Under the pieces are notes generated by a model. That model made no database searches and had not been told where the DNA came from. It saw only the letters and a program-made list of their open reading frames with translations. From NCBI RefSeq assembly GCF_008014695.1, contig NZ_VOXE01000002.1:558001-622000 (forward strand): 64,000 nt of DNA, written 5' to 3'. How positions within the stretch are numbered: position 1 is the first letter of the stretch; each line of letters begins with the position of its first letter. Below are positions 7,706 to 15,854 of the stretch, piece after piece. Origin of the DNA: Chryseobacterium sp. Lineage in GTDB: Bacteria > Bacteroidota > Bacteroidia > Flavobacteriales > Weeksellaceae. The position numbers were made by a program, and so were the translations under genes.

Positions 7706-8153
7706 TTTTTTGCTTCATAAAGTTTAAAAGGTCGATAATATGTTGCTGTGTATGACTGTAAAAAATCAATTCAAAAAACCAAAGTCCGTCCGCCAAACTA
7801 TTATTTTCAATTCTCCATTTAATTTCTAGTAAGTCGGCAATAATGTCGGAAAGGTCGTCAATTGCGTCACCGATTGCGTTGTCATGTAAGTTGTCAATGT
7901 CGTTAATGTCAAGTATAGTTTTGTAAAATCCGAAGTCCTTAAAATTACTCTTTATATTTTGTCTAAGATTTGGCAGTTTTGAGTTGTCATAATCTGGAAA
8001 TTCTGTTTCGTCAAACTTATATTCTATGTCAAAATATAGGTCGTAAATTTTCACGAGGTGTCTTTCTAACAATTTTTCTTTGTCAGTTACTGTCAAGTTT
8101 GGTTGAAGTCCATACTTAACAATTTCGTTTATTGTCGGAATAAGTTCTTTCAT
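7698..8153 (-). CDS. DUF5063-like protein (151 aa)
   Basis: The helical protein has a C-terminal half that matches the DUF5063 pattern: AIDDLSDIIADLLEIKW at about residues 91-107, then WFFELIFYSHTQQHIIDLLNF at the end. Function of the family is unknown. It is the first gene of a two-gene cassette and overlaps the downstream gene by 8 bases. Proteins of this type turn up in accessory clusters alongside immunity-like genes, which fits the rest of this array. Confidence 0.65.
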   Translation of the reverse strand: MKELIPTINEIVKYGLQPNLTVTDKEKLLERHLVKIYDLYFDIEYKFDETEFPDYDNSKLPNLRQNIKSNFKDFGFYKTILDINDIDNLHDNAIGDAIDDLSDIIADLLEIKWRIENNSLADGLWFFELIFYSHTQQHIIDLLNFMKQKNG

Positions 8154-8176
8154 TGTAGTGTCGTTCTAATATGGAA

Positions 8177-8491
8177 CACAACTATGTCGCATATAGTAAA
8201 ACCAATACAACTATTGTTTTATGAATTTAATCTTCGTTAGCAATCAAATATAAGCAAGTTTTGATAATAATGAATCAAGAGACGAGCAATGTAAATGACC
8301 ACCAAGATATCCGGAATTTTATAGCTTTGGGTGGGACGGGATTTCGTTTGAAGGGGAAGCTTTGAAAGCAGTAGGGAGAAGTTAGAAAATTCCCGGGTTG
8401 CTATGGCTGCGTCCAACAACTAGTGAAAATCTTTATGATGTGAACTTCAACCCACTAATAGAAATACTTTGTTACCTGCAGTCTCTATTTT
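8177..8491. repeat. Module R5 with clear attC-like tail
   Basis: The promoter box is at 8245-8252. The leader hairpin is shortened. After the hopJ fossil (to about 8411) the tail reads CCAACAACTAGTG...CACTAATAG...TTTGTTACC: outer AACAA/TTGTT and inner TAGTG/CACTA arms pair as expected for an attC-type imperfect palindrome. Confidence 0.85.
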
Positions 8492-8977
8492 TTAGCCTGC
8501 ATTTAACAAGTTACAAGTTATAGCATAACACAGTAAGCTATCAAATTCTTTGTCTGTGTCATCTATTGAAAAATCAAGAGTTAGCAATAAATTTAGTCTC
8601 TTATTTACACCAATTCTGTTTTTCATTTTAACAACTCCTATTCTACTTTTTGAAAACTTAATTGTAGAATATTTTTTATTTATTAGATAGAAAGGATTAT
8701 CATTAATCTCTATCTCTGCGTTATTACAATTAAATTTAGTTTTGAATAGATTATAGTTGCCAATTTCCTTAATTTGAAAATTATCATTTACCTGTATAAT
8801 TTTTAATTTCCAAAAAATTGATTTTATTGACTCTGTTTTTAATATTAAGTTACCGTTCACAAAATATTCTGCTAAAACTTTACCGTAAAAATTGGTAGTT
8901 CGTTTTACTAATAAAACTTCCTTTTGGTTTTTTCGTATAAAAATATTCCCAAAATTTTCAAATTCAATTTCATACAT
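8492..8977 (-). CDS. Hypothetical protein (161 aa)
   Basis: The frame is open into module R5/R6 DNA up to 9097, but the first ~40 residues of that longer frame are encoded by the repeat leader. I therefore place the start at the ATG at 8977 (MYEIEFENFGNIFIRKNQKE), about 35 bases inside the R6 boundary. The product looks beta-rich and soluble, with paired short strands such as FYGKVLAEYFVNGNLILKT, and ends NLLNAG. It recalls small Tubby/phospholipid-scramblase-like or LURP folds in strand pattern, but I cannot assign it. It is a single-gene cassette. Confidence 0.6.
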   Translation of the reverse strand: MYEIEFENFGNIFIRKNQKEVLLVKRTTNFYGKVLAEYFVNGNLILKTESIKSIFWKLKIIQVNDNFQIKEIGNYNLFKTKFNCNNAEIEINDNPFYLINKKYSTIKFSKSRIGVVKMKNRIGVNKRLNLLLTLDFSIDDTDKEFDSLLCYAITCNLLNAG

Positions 8978-9010
8978 TTTTAAACAGAATATTTGTCGTG
9001 AGATTGTAGG

Positions 9011-9232
9011 TAACTTGTTTATATGTCTCATATCATCATCCCAACACAAGCGTATTATGTTATTGGTCTCATGAGTGTGATCTTCGTGAGCAATCAAATA
9101 TAAGCAAGTTTCGATAGTAATGAATCAACAGGCGAGAAATGTAAATAACCACCAAAAATATCCGGAATTTTATGGCTTTGGATGGGACAGAATTTCGTTT
9201 GAAAGGGAAGCTTTTGCAAGCAGAAGGGAACT
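9011..9232. repeat. Module R6 (no attC-like tail)
   Basis: The promoter box is at 9095-9102. The hopJ fossil ends at about 9230 and runs straight into the stop codon of the 9233 gene. As at R1, the cassette 3' end is fused to the module with no spacer. Confidence 0.85.
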
Positions 9233-9598
9233 TCAAATAATTCCAATGTCTTTCAAGTATTTTTCTTTTTCAATTACAAACCAGTCGTCCAATGCTTCTC
9301 CGTTCAAATCGGTTTCAAGTTCGTAGTATCCAATTCCTTCTAAATTTTCAGTCCAATCTTGATTTTCAACATACAAGCCTATTTTAGTTCTAATAATTGA
9401 AGCACCATTTCGTCTGTCAATGTGGTAAATAAATCCATCGAATTTTGTAATAATTTCTTCCTGCTTAAAACCACATAAAAAGTCGGCATTGACTGAGTTG
9501 TCAGCAAAAATTTTGTCAAGAGTGTCAAACGCAGTCTTTTTTAAGTCAAACGACTTAACTCTTTTTTTCAATAATAGTTCAAGTTCTTGGTCTGTCAT
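9233..9598 (-). CDS. Hypothetical protein (121 aa)
   Basis: A start at the ATG at 9598 (MTDQELELLLKKRVKS) is chosen because upstream codons belong to the repeat leader. The small acidic protein has an N-terminal helix and a C-terminal half rich in Tyr, Glu and Asp (YYELETDLNGEALDDWFVI). No family is recognised, but size and composition are like those of orphan immunity proteins. Its stop abuts module R6. The promoter is expected at 9694-9701 in R7. Confidence 0.6.
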   Translation of the reverse strand: MTDQELELLLKKRVKSFDLKKTAFDTLDKIFADNSVNADFLCGFKQEEIITKFDGFIYHIDRRNGASIIRTKIGLYVENQDWTENLEGIGYYELETDLNGEALDDWFVIEKEKYLKDIGII

Positions 9599-9608
9599 AA
9601 AATTGTGG

Positions 9609-10046
9609 CTAACTTGGATATATGTCTCATATAATAATACTAACACAACCGTAGTATGTTATTGGTCTTATGAATGTGATCTTCGTGAGCAATCAAATAT
9701 AAGCAAGTTTCGATAATAATAAATCAGCAGACGATAATGTAATTAACCACCAAAATATCCGGAATTTTATGGAGTTCGCGTGGGACGGAATTTCGTTTGA
9801 AGGGGCAGCTTTGAAGGCAGAAGTGAGAAGTTAGAAAATTCCCAGGATGCTTTGGCTGCGGTGAAGCAGGGTAGAAGCGCCAACGGTGCGGTATTGCCGA
9901 TCGCAATGATTTTTAGCACAAAACTTATTTGAAAAACTAATATTGAAAAACCCCAAAACAGTCTTTTGAGGACGAAATGAAAATCAGCATAGCTAAACCC
10001 CGCCTATTGCAAATGTGCTCTTAGTGGTTGCCGCTCTTGTCTGCAT
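9609..10046. repeat. Module R7 with attC-like tail
   Basis: The promoter box is at 9694-9701 and the hopJ fossil ends near 9860. The tail begins GCGCCAACGGTGCGGTATTGCC and ends CCTATTGCAAATGTGCTCTTAG, the same layout as the R3 tail, next to the stop codon at 10047. Confidence 0.85.
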
Positions 10047-10724
10047 TTACTTGTTGTCTATAAAATATTCTCCAAGCCCAACTACCTTTTTGTCAAGAGA
10101 GTCGGTTGCTTGGTTTTTAAATTCAGTTAATATTTTCCTTGTCTCATCTGTGTCGAAAGCTGTTAATGCTTCGTAAGCGTCTGCTCTAAATACGTCTATT
10201 TCACTTTTGTCAAGTAGAATTTTGATTAGCGTTGGAGTCGCTGGTTTGTATCCTATTTTTTCAAGTCCACCGATTGCATAACGTCTATATTTCATTTCCT
10301 TGTCAGCAATATTTTCTGTTACGATTGGTCCGATTTGATAACCTGCTTCAAGTATTGGTCTGTCGATATATTCTTCTGAAACAGACTGGTTATGAAAAAC
10401 AGAATAATAATGAAAAGCACATTTTTTATCAACTACTTGTCCAACGAAGAAATAAAATGAAATTGTCAAAAGTGCACTAATAGCAGTCGTCTTATAGTGC
10501 TTACGCAATAATTGTCTAACAGTAAAAACTGTCACGTTTGCGATAACTAACCAAAAAAGTGTCTTGTAATAGAAAATTGAAATAAGAGCAATTTCAAGCA
10601 TTAACAATTCTTTTCCAACTGGGTTCCAAGCATAATTGTCAGTCCACGTCAAAATCCACCAAAGCCCAACCGCAAAAATTGAGGTCAAAAAGTAGGGTAA
10701 TATTTTCTTGATTGTAGTCGCCAT
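10047..10724 (-). CDS. Membrane protein with C-terminal HEAT-like repeats (225 aa)
   Basis: A start at the ATG at 10724 (MATTIKKILPYF) is preferred over the longer frame, which is repeat leader. Three to four hydrophobic segments fill residues 5-100 (LTSIFAVGLWWILTW, LMLEIALISIFYYKTLFWLVIA, ISALLTISFYFFVG). They are followed by a soluble domain of two helical repeats near residues 145-200 (YRRYAIGGLEKIGYKPATP and RADAYEALTAFDTDE) that look like HEAT repeats. Function is unknown. It is a single-gene cassette using the R8 promoter at 10822-10829. Confidence 0.65.
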   Translation of the reverse strand: MATTIKKILPYFLTSIFAVGLWWILTWTDNYAWNPVGKELLMLEIALISIFYYKTLFWLVIANVTVFTVRQLLRKHYKTTAISALLTISFYFFVGQVVDKKCAFHYYSVFHNQSVSEEYIDRPILEAGYQIGPIVTENIADKEMKYRRYAIGGLEKIGYKPATPTLIKILLDKSEIDVFRADAYEALTAFDTDETRKILTEFKNQATDSLDKKVVGLGEYFIDNK

Positions 10725-10734
10725 ACGGTTGTCA

Positions 10735-11133
10735 CTAACTTTTATATATGTCTCATACAATAGTACCAAGACAACTGTATTATGTCGTATTGGTCTCATC
10801 AATGTGATCTTCGTGAGCAATCAAATATAAGCAAGTTTCGATAATAATGAACCAACAGACGAGCAATGTAAATCACCACCAAAACATCCGGAATTTTAAG
10901 GAGTTTGGGTGGGAGGGAATTTCGTTTGAAGGGAAGCTTTGTAAGCAGAAGGGAGCAGTTAGAAAGTTCCCAGGATGCTTTAGGCTGCGATGAAGGACGG
11001 TTTGAGCGCTAATGTTTTGCAGCTACAGGAAGTTGTCGATTTTGGAGACGAAAACTGTCTGCTGATACGAAGCTCAATGTTCAATTACCACTGAACCGTC
11101 AATTTCTTATTGGTGCTGTTAGCGGTTCGGCTT
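10735..11133. repeat. Module R8 with attC-like tail
   Basis: The promoter box is at 10822-10829. After the hopJ fossil (to about 10989) the tail starts GAGCGCTAATG and ends GGTGCTGTTAGCGGTTCGG. GCGCTAA and TTAGCGG are complementary cores, as in attC R-type boxes. Confidence 0.85.
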
Positions 11134-11613
11134 TTATTTGTCAAACAGTTTTTCAAGTCCATATACTTTGTTCTTAGTCAGCAAGTCAACTATTTCGTTT
11201 TGTAATCTAACTATTTCAGACTTGTCTAAATTTTCTAGTTCAATTGAATTGTCTAGGTTTAAAAATTTGTTTTTCAGAGTATCAATTAAGTTGTCACCTT
11301 CGGTTGCAGATAACAGTTTTCTTTTTGCTTCTTGGAAAATTTCACGTCCTTCTTTAAGTGTCATATGGTTTGGTCCGCTGTCATTGTTCACTTCAAAGTC
11401 ATCTATTCCATCGTCTTCCCAAAAACATATAGCACAAATGTCAAACGAATCCCGCTCGTCCAAGGTCAAGTAACCACAAACTGGGCAAGAGTTCTTTAAT
11501 ATGTCTTCACTTTTAACATCAGTTCTTTGTTTACCGATTTTTATTGCAAAGTTTTTCTGAAAGAAGTCTCTTCTCTGATTAAAATTGTCGTTATAATGTT
11601 CTTGCTCTTTCAT
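11134..11613 (-). CDS. CPCC-type cysteine-rich protein (159 aa)
   Basis: The central part carries four cysteines in CPVCGYLTL and DICAICFWEDDG (about residues 43-65), followed by SGPNHMTLKEGREIF, the hallmark of the CPCC cysteine-rich family. This is a likely zinc ribbon of unknown role, frequent near polymorphic-toxin immunity genes. The frame opens further to a GTG at 11640, but the ATG at 11613 (MKEQEHYND) is the better start. The C-terminal third is helical and Leu/Asn/Glu-rich. It is a single-gene cassette with its promoter in module R9. Confidence 0.75.
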   Translation of the reverse strand: MKEQEHYNDNFNQRRDFFQKNFAIKIGKQRTDVKSEDILKNSCPVCGYLTLDERDSFDICAICFWEDDGIDDFEVNNDSGPNHMTLKEGREIFQEAKRKLLSATEGDNLIDTLKNKFLNLDNSIELENLDKSEIVRLQNEIVDLLTKNKVYGLEKLFDK

Positions 11614-11639
11614 TTCTAGGTTGTCTCTTAAGCTGACCA

Positions 11640-11967
11640 CTAACTTGTATATATGTCTCCTATCATAATACCAATAACTCTAATGTGTTGTATTGGTCTC
11701 ATGAATTTGAGCTTAGTTAGCAATCAAATATAAGCAAGTTTCGATAATAATGAATCAACAGACGCTCCATGTAAATGGTCATCAAAATATCCGGAATTTT
11801 CTGGAGTTTGGGTGGGACGGAATTTCATTTGAAGGGAACCTTTGAAAGCAGAATTGAGCAGTTAGAAAATTCCCGGGATGCTTTGGGTGCGCGGAAGCGG
11901 GTAGCATGACAAAGGGAGGTTTTTTACTGCACAGAGATGCTTCGCCCGCCATAATGCAAAGGCGCTG
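11640..11967. repeat. Module R9 with attC-like tail
   Basis: The promoter box is at 11725-11732 and the hopJ fossil ends near 11892. The tail ends CAAAGGCGCTGTTAGGGGC just before the stop codon at 11968, again with a GTTAG core. Confidence 0.85.
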
Positions 11968-12645
11968 TTAGGGGCTGTTTTTTTCTTGTGTCAATATTGA
12001 TTTAATAGCTTTTTTGTGTTCACGGTCATAACTTCCATTGTCTGCTTGGTTGTCATAAATTACAATGTCAAAATCCTTAATGGTGTCGCCCGTTATTTTA
12101 TAAAAACTTGTCCAAATTTGACCCGACATAACATAGTTGTCTATAAGATTGTATTGTGGTAAATAATTCGGGTTTTTGATTTCTTCAAAACCTTTAATTT
12201 TTTTGAATTTGTCCTGAACGGTATCAGCCAAATACAAATAATAAGTCCAGTTACTTCTTACGTCTGAATAGTTTTGCACTAAAATGTCTTTTACTTTGTC
12301 ATTGTTGAAATCCTCAAAACGAACTTCTTGAACTCTGCTGAAAATTGAGTCCGAAAAAATTGGCAAATATTTTCCGTTTGTCAATTTGCTGATAGTGAAC
12401 AAAGTGTTTGGAATTTTTTCGTCTTCATTCCTTGGGTCAAAAGCCATCAGGCTTATTTTGTAGACTTTGTTTGGATACACTGTGTCACAAACAATTTCTG
12501 TCGATTCAAATTTAGTTTCCGTTATACTGTCTATTTTAGTTAATGCTATGCTGTCGGTTGGGGACTTGCCGTCTTTTCGTTGTCCATTGTTACACGATAT
12601 TGTTAATCCTAATATTGTCAATATGAAAAATGTCAGTTTTGTCAT
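11968..12645 (-). CDS. Lipoprotein with FG-GAP/VCBS-like segment (225 aa)
   Basis: The N-terminus MTKLTFFILTILGLTISCNN is a lipoprotein signal with Cys18 at the processing site. The mature part is Asp/Lys-rich. Around residues 108-120 it has FEDFNNDKVKDILVQNY, a calcium-binding-loop-like DxNxDxxxD motif typical of FG-GAP/XAC2610-type lipoproteins, so it is probably a periplasmic or outer-membrane-anchored protein. Function is unknown. It is a single-gene cassette and the only one in the array with a lipoprotein signal. Confidence 0.7.
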   Translation of the reverse strand: MTKLTFFILTILGLTISCNNGQRKDGKSPTDSIALTKIDSITETKFESTEIVCDTVYPNKVYKISLMAFDPRNEDEKIPNTLFTISKLTNGKYLPIFSDSIFSRVQEVRFEDFNNDKVKDILVQNYSDVRSNWTYYLYLADTVQDKFKKIKGFEEIKNPNYLPQYNLIDNYVMSGQIWTSFYKITGDTIKDFDIVIYDNQADNGSYDREHKKAIKSILTQEKNSP

Positions 12646-12697
12646 TCTGCGGTAGTATTAAATTGCTATCTGTTTCGATGCCATCTTAAAATAGCTA

Positions 12698-13105
12698 CTA
12701 ACTTGTATATATGTCTCCTACCATCATACCAATAACCGTATTACGTTGAATTGATCCATGAAATGGCATCTAAGGTAGCAATCAAATATAAACAAGTTTC
12801 AATAAAAATGAATCAACAGACTAGAAATGTAAATGACCATCAAAATATCCGGAATTTTATGGAGTTTGGGTGGGACGGAATTTCGTTCGAAGGGGAAGCT
12901 CTGAAAGCAGAAGTGAGAAGTCAGAAAATTCCCGGGATGGCTGGATTAGAAAGCACTTCACTGCCTACTACCACAAATATATATTAAAAGCTCCACAGGT
13001 TATGGCAAGCGCCAACAAAAAGTTTACACCGCTGAAAAAATGCGCTTGCAAATGCACGAACCCCAGCATATTGCAAGGGTGCTGTTATCGGCTGGTGTTC
13101 TGTCG
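12698..13105. repeat. Module R10 with attC-like tail
   Basis: The promoter box is at 12783-12790. The hopJ fossil is best preserved here: the plus strand reads an open frame (12751-12987) containing DHQNIRNFMEFGWDGI and SFEGEALK. The tail has GCGCCAACAAAAAG and ends TTGCAAGGGTGCTGTTATCGGC. Confidence 0.9.
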
Positions 13106-13540
13106 TTAGTTCAGTTCTCCGTTTTTCCAATAGTCGTCTGCGACGTCGAGTTTTGTTAATACGTCCTTACAAACTTTTTTATAAATGTCGCCTAAACCAA
13201 ACAAATTCTTTTTGTCGTAACGAAACCAGTCGTCCGTTGAACTGTCTGGTGTTTTCATATTTGCTTGTATTCTTTTTCTTGTATTAAAGTCGTGAGCTGT
13301 TAATTTGTTAGGTTCAATTGGTCTGTCCAGAGAGGTTTTATAACCTGTCGAGTTGCAATTTGCAATTTCAATTACAAATCCTCCACCGTGTCTGTCAAAC
13401 TGAAAAGTCAAAAGGTTTATGCGGTCTGTTGTCAGTCGTCTAAAGTGCGGAAATGAACCCTTGAAATTTAATTGTCGTAATGCTGGAACAACAATTTCGT
13501 TCAGGTTTTTAATCATTTTGTCTTTGTCCGAATTATTCAT
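13106..13540 (-). CDS. DUF4304 protein (144 aa)
   Basis: A start at the ATG at 13540 (MNNSDKDKMIKNL) avoids a repeat-encoded extension. The pattern VVPALRQLNFKGSFPHFRR at about residues 16-34, then INLLTFQFDRHGGGFVIEIA at about 40-60, matches DUF4304, a family commonly found beside immunity or unknown accessory genes. It is soluble and probably alpha/beta. It is a single-gene cassette with its promoter in module R11, whose leader hairpin is deleted, so its 5' UTR should be much shorter than those of its neighbours. Confidence 0.7.
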   Translation of the reverse strand: MNNSDKDKMIKNLNEIVVPALRQLNFKGSFPHFRRLTTDRINLLTFQFDRHGGGFVIEIANCNSTGYKTSLDRPIEPNKLTAHDFNTRKRIQANMKTPDSSTDDWFRYDKKNLFGLGDIYKKVCKDVLTKLDVADDYWKNGELN

Positions 13541-13595
13541 ATTTTCTTTCTGTTTTTGTAAGTCGTATGGTTGTTTCGTCGTCGATACACTTGCC

Positions 13596-13861
13596 GCTAA
13601 ACTTGTATATATGCAATCAAATATAAGCAAGTTTCGATAATAGTTTATCAACAGCCGATAAATGTAATGACCCCAAAATACCCGGAATTTTATGAAATTT
13701 GCGTGGGACGGAATTTCGGTTGAAGGGGAAGCTTTAAAAGCAGAAGCGAGAACCTAGAAAATTTCCGGGATGCTTTGGCTGCGGGGAAGCTGGTGTGATC
13801 GCTAAAATCTTCAACTGAAAACTTAAACCCGGTTGTAGGAATATCCTGTTAGCGGTTGTTT
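13596..13861. repeat. Module R11 lacking the leader hairpin
   Basis: ACTTGTATATATG is joined directly to CAATCAAATATAAGC, so ~60 bases of the usual leader, including the ACCAATA/TATTGGT hairpin, are missing. The promoter box is at 13618-13625. The tail has GATCGCTAAAATC...CCTGTTAGCGG, complementary CGCTAA/TTAGCG cores. Confidence 0.9.
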
Positions 13862-14545
13862 TTATCTCATCCAACCTTCTACAATATAGTTTTTTACCGC
13901 AACTTTATAAGATTTTCCTGTGTTGGGTTCGTACCAAAGTTCAATTCTTGCTCCATATTTGTCACCCCAAGAACCTTCGTAAATTGTAAATTCGCCAGAA
14001 TGTAAACCTCTGTTTAAACTGTCAACAATTATTTTAGAGCGGTCGGTCATTCTTTCTTCAGATAATCTATCATTGGAAGTTATTTCATAGGCTTTGATAA
14101 AAAATATCCCTAATTCTTTTGGTTGATAGTTTGTGTAATAATTATAAATTCCAGGTTGTGAAATTTCTGCTAATTTAAAATCATTTTCTTTTAAGTCACT
14201 TATGGTTATTTCTCGATTTAAGGGTTTGTCGAATCTAATATTTTCAGGAATTTTTTTATTAGCACCATAATAATCAGGTGGTGAAAAAGTGAAATAAACA
14301 GAAACGGAAAAGAACAAAAAACCTGAAATCAAAAATTGAGGTATTAACAGAAACCATTTTTTGAGATAAATTTGAACAATGCCCGAAACTATATTTCCAA
14401 GAATATTTAAGTAGAAGAAAATTAGCGCTATATCAATTACATCATCATTTTTAAATAATGTTCCTAAAACGTAGATTAAGTAGGGAATAATATATGCGAT
14501 TATAGGAATCCACCAAATTATAAAATATCTCTTTAATTCTTTCAT
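13862..14545 (-). CDS. Membrane protein with C-terminal extracytoplasmic domain (227 aa)
   Basis: A start at the ATG at 14545 (MKELKRYFIIWWIP) is chosen because codons upstream belong to the leader of R12. Hydrophobic segments lie at about residues 8-29, 36-60 and 66-87. A polar domain of ~130 residues follows, with GEFTIYEGSWGDKYGARIELWYEP, which looks beta-rich. No family is recognised. It is a single-gene cassette. Confidence 0.65.
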   Translation of the reverse strand: MKELKRYFIIWWIPIIAYIIPYLIYVLGTLFKNDDVIDIALIFFYLNILGNIVSGIVQIYLKKWFLLIPQFLISGFLFFSVSVYFTFSPPDYYGANKKIPENIRFDKPLNREITISDLKENDFKLAEISQPGIYNYYTNYQPKELGIFFIKAYEITSNDRLSEERMTDRSKIIVDSLNRGLHSGEFTIYEGSWGDKYGARIELWYEPNTGKSYKVAVKNYIVEGWMR

Positions 14546-14574
14546 TTCGGTGACGGCTTGTTTTAAAATTACAG

Positions 14575-14897
14575 ATAACTTGTATATATGTCTCATATAA
14601 TCATTCCAACACAACCGTATTATGTTGTATTGGTCTCATGAGTGTGATCTTCGTTGGCAATCAAATATAAGCAAGTTCCGATAATAATGAAATAACTGAC
14701 GATCAATGTAAATGACCCCAAAATATCCGGAATTTTATTGAGTTTGGGTGGGAGGCGATTTCGTTTGATGGGGAAGCTTTGAAAGCAGAAGTGAGAATTT
14801 AGAAAATTCCCGGGATGCTTTGGCTGCGCGCAACATTTAGCGAAAATCTTTATGATGTAAACTTCAACCCCGCTAATATAAATACCGTGTTGTGGGC
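14575..14897. repeat. Module R12 with textbook attC-like tail
   Basis: The promoter box is at 14662-14669. The tail at 14826-14897 reads GCGCAACATTTAGCG...CGCTAATA...CCGTGTTGTGGGC: outer CAACA/TGTTG and inner TTAGCG/CGCTAA arms, the four-box layout of an attC site. The ~100 bases from 14898 to 15000 look like the lost C-terminal codons of the 15001 gene. Confidence 0.85.
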
Positions 14898-15000
14898 AGT
14901 TTTCTATTATTAATTATTGTCGGTTATAATGTGGTAATTATTTTAAGTTCTTTTATTATTTCGTTTTTAAAAATATGTTTTTCAATCTTTCCTTCGATTT

Positions 15001-15423
15001 TTAAATCAGAATAGTTTTACCGTCCTCATTTTCGTTGTTTTGGTAAACTTTTTTAATAATTTGATCTGTCTCTTTTTTGTTTGGAAGCCACAACCATAAA
15101 CCAATTATACCTGTAAACATAATCATCAGGAGATTGTCTTTATTTTTCTTTTGAGTGATTGGTATGTATTTTCGTTCGTATTTTATTACAATAAATGTAA
15201 ATATCATTTTGAAAAATCCTAAAATAATCGCGCCTGCTAAAATTAAAAATATCCACAGGGAAATTATGCCCGAATCTGTTATTTTGTATTTCACTATTAA
15301 CACAAAACTTCCTACTATTGTCAAGAGATATATCAGTTGAAATATAGTCAAAATGATTAATGAAATCCTAAATTTATTTATATCGGATTTTAATTTACTC
15401 GTATTTATTTTTACTTCATTCAA
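15001..15423 (-). CDS. Small membrane protein (140 aa), probably frame-shifted near the C-terminus
   Basis: Hydrophobic segments lie at about residues 20-45, 53-82 and 97-115, with a Lys/Asn-rich N-terminus. No family is recognised. The listed frame stops at 15001. However, one extra A in the AAAA run at 15015-15018 (minus strand) would open a continuation of about 30 codons ending at a stop at 14924 and encoding a charged tail (NYSDLKIEGKIEKHIF...). The true product may therefore be about 165 residues. It is a single-gene cassette with its promoter in module R13. Confidence 0.6.
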   Translation of the reverse strand: MNEVKINTSKLKSDINKFRISLIILTIFQLIYLLTIVGSFVLIVKYKITDSGIISLWIFLILAGAIILGFFKMIFTFIVIKYERKYIPITQKKNKDNLLMIMFTGIIGLWLWLPNKKETDQIIKKVYQNNENEDGKTILI

Positions 15424-15463
15424 ATCCTTATTCTTTTATAATATTTTTTATCTTAAAATTGCC

Positions 15464-15854
15464 CACAACTTGTATATATGTCTCATATCATAAAACCAAT
15501 AACCGCATTATGTTGTATTGGTTTCCTGAATGTGATATTAGTTGGCAATCAAATATAAGCAAGTTTTGATAACAATGAATCAACAGACGATCAATGTAAA
15601 TGACCAGCAAAATATCCGGAATTTTATGGAGTTCGGGTGGGACGGAATTTCGTTTGAAGGGGAAGCTTTGAAAGCAGAAGTGAGCAGTTAGAAAATTCCC
15701 GGGATGGTTTGGCTGCGATGAAGCAGGATTTGAGCGCCAAAGGTGCGGGTATTGCCGAAGGCCGGAAAAAAATACGAAAACTTTCTACTTGCTAAGAACT
15801 TTATTAACTGCTAAAATCTTCGAACAAACTTTACACGGTTGTAGAAATGCCGTG
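15464..15854. repeat. Module R13 with attC-like tail
   Basis: The promoter box is at 15550-15557. The leader contains ACCAATA...TATTGGT, a 7-bp hairpin around a 14-base loop. The hopJ fossil ends at 15717. The tail begins GAGCGCCAAAGGTGCGGGTA and ends CCGTGTTATAATCTG. Confidence 0.85.
15550..15583 (-). promoter_or_regulatory. Bacteroidetes promoter of module R13 (example for all modules)
   Basis: On the minus strand a TTG element (15581-15583) is followed after 23 bases by TATATTTG (15550-15557), fitting the flavobacterial TTG-N17-23-TAnnTTTG promoter. The same TATATTTG box occurs in every one of the fourteen modules, and the 23-base-spaced TTG in most. Transcription would enter the cassette gene after a leader of about 100-130 bases, much shorter in R11 and R14. 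Confidence 0.7.

Noticed and set aside
8237..8419. Minus-strand ORFs inside the modules (also 9724-9906 and 6017-6271)
   Set aside because: They are antisense readings of the hopJ fossil, occur in different frames in different modules and are broken in most copies.
11650..11700. Short upstream ORF in the module leader starting at ATGAGACC
   Set aside because: In some modules it reads a ~20-codon peptide ending at the GTTAG core, but the start codon or frame is lost in R1, R7 and others, so coding is not conserved.
12751..12987. Plus-strand ORF with a HopJ C-terminus as a gene
   Set aside because: It begins in the leader and contains only the last third of HopJ; the other modules have stops in the same frame. 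It is a fossil, listed as part of R10.
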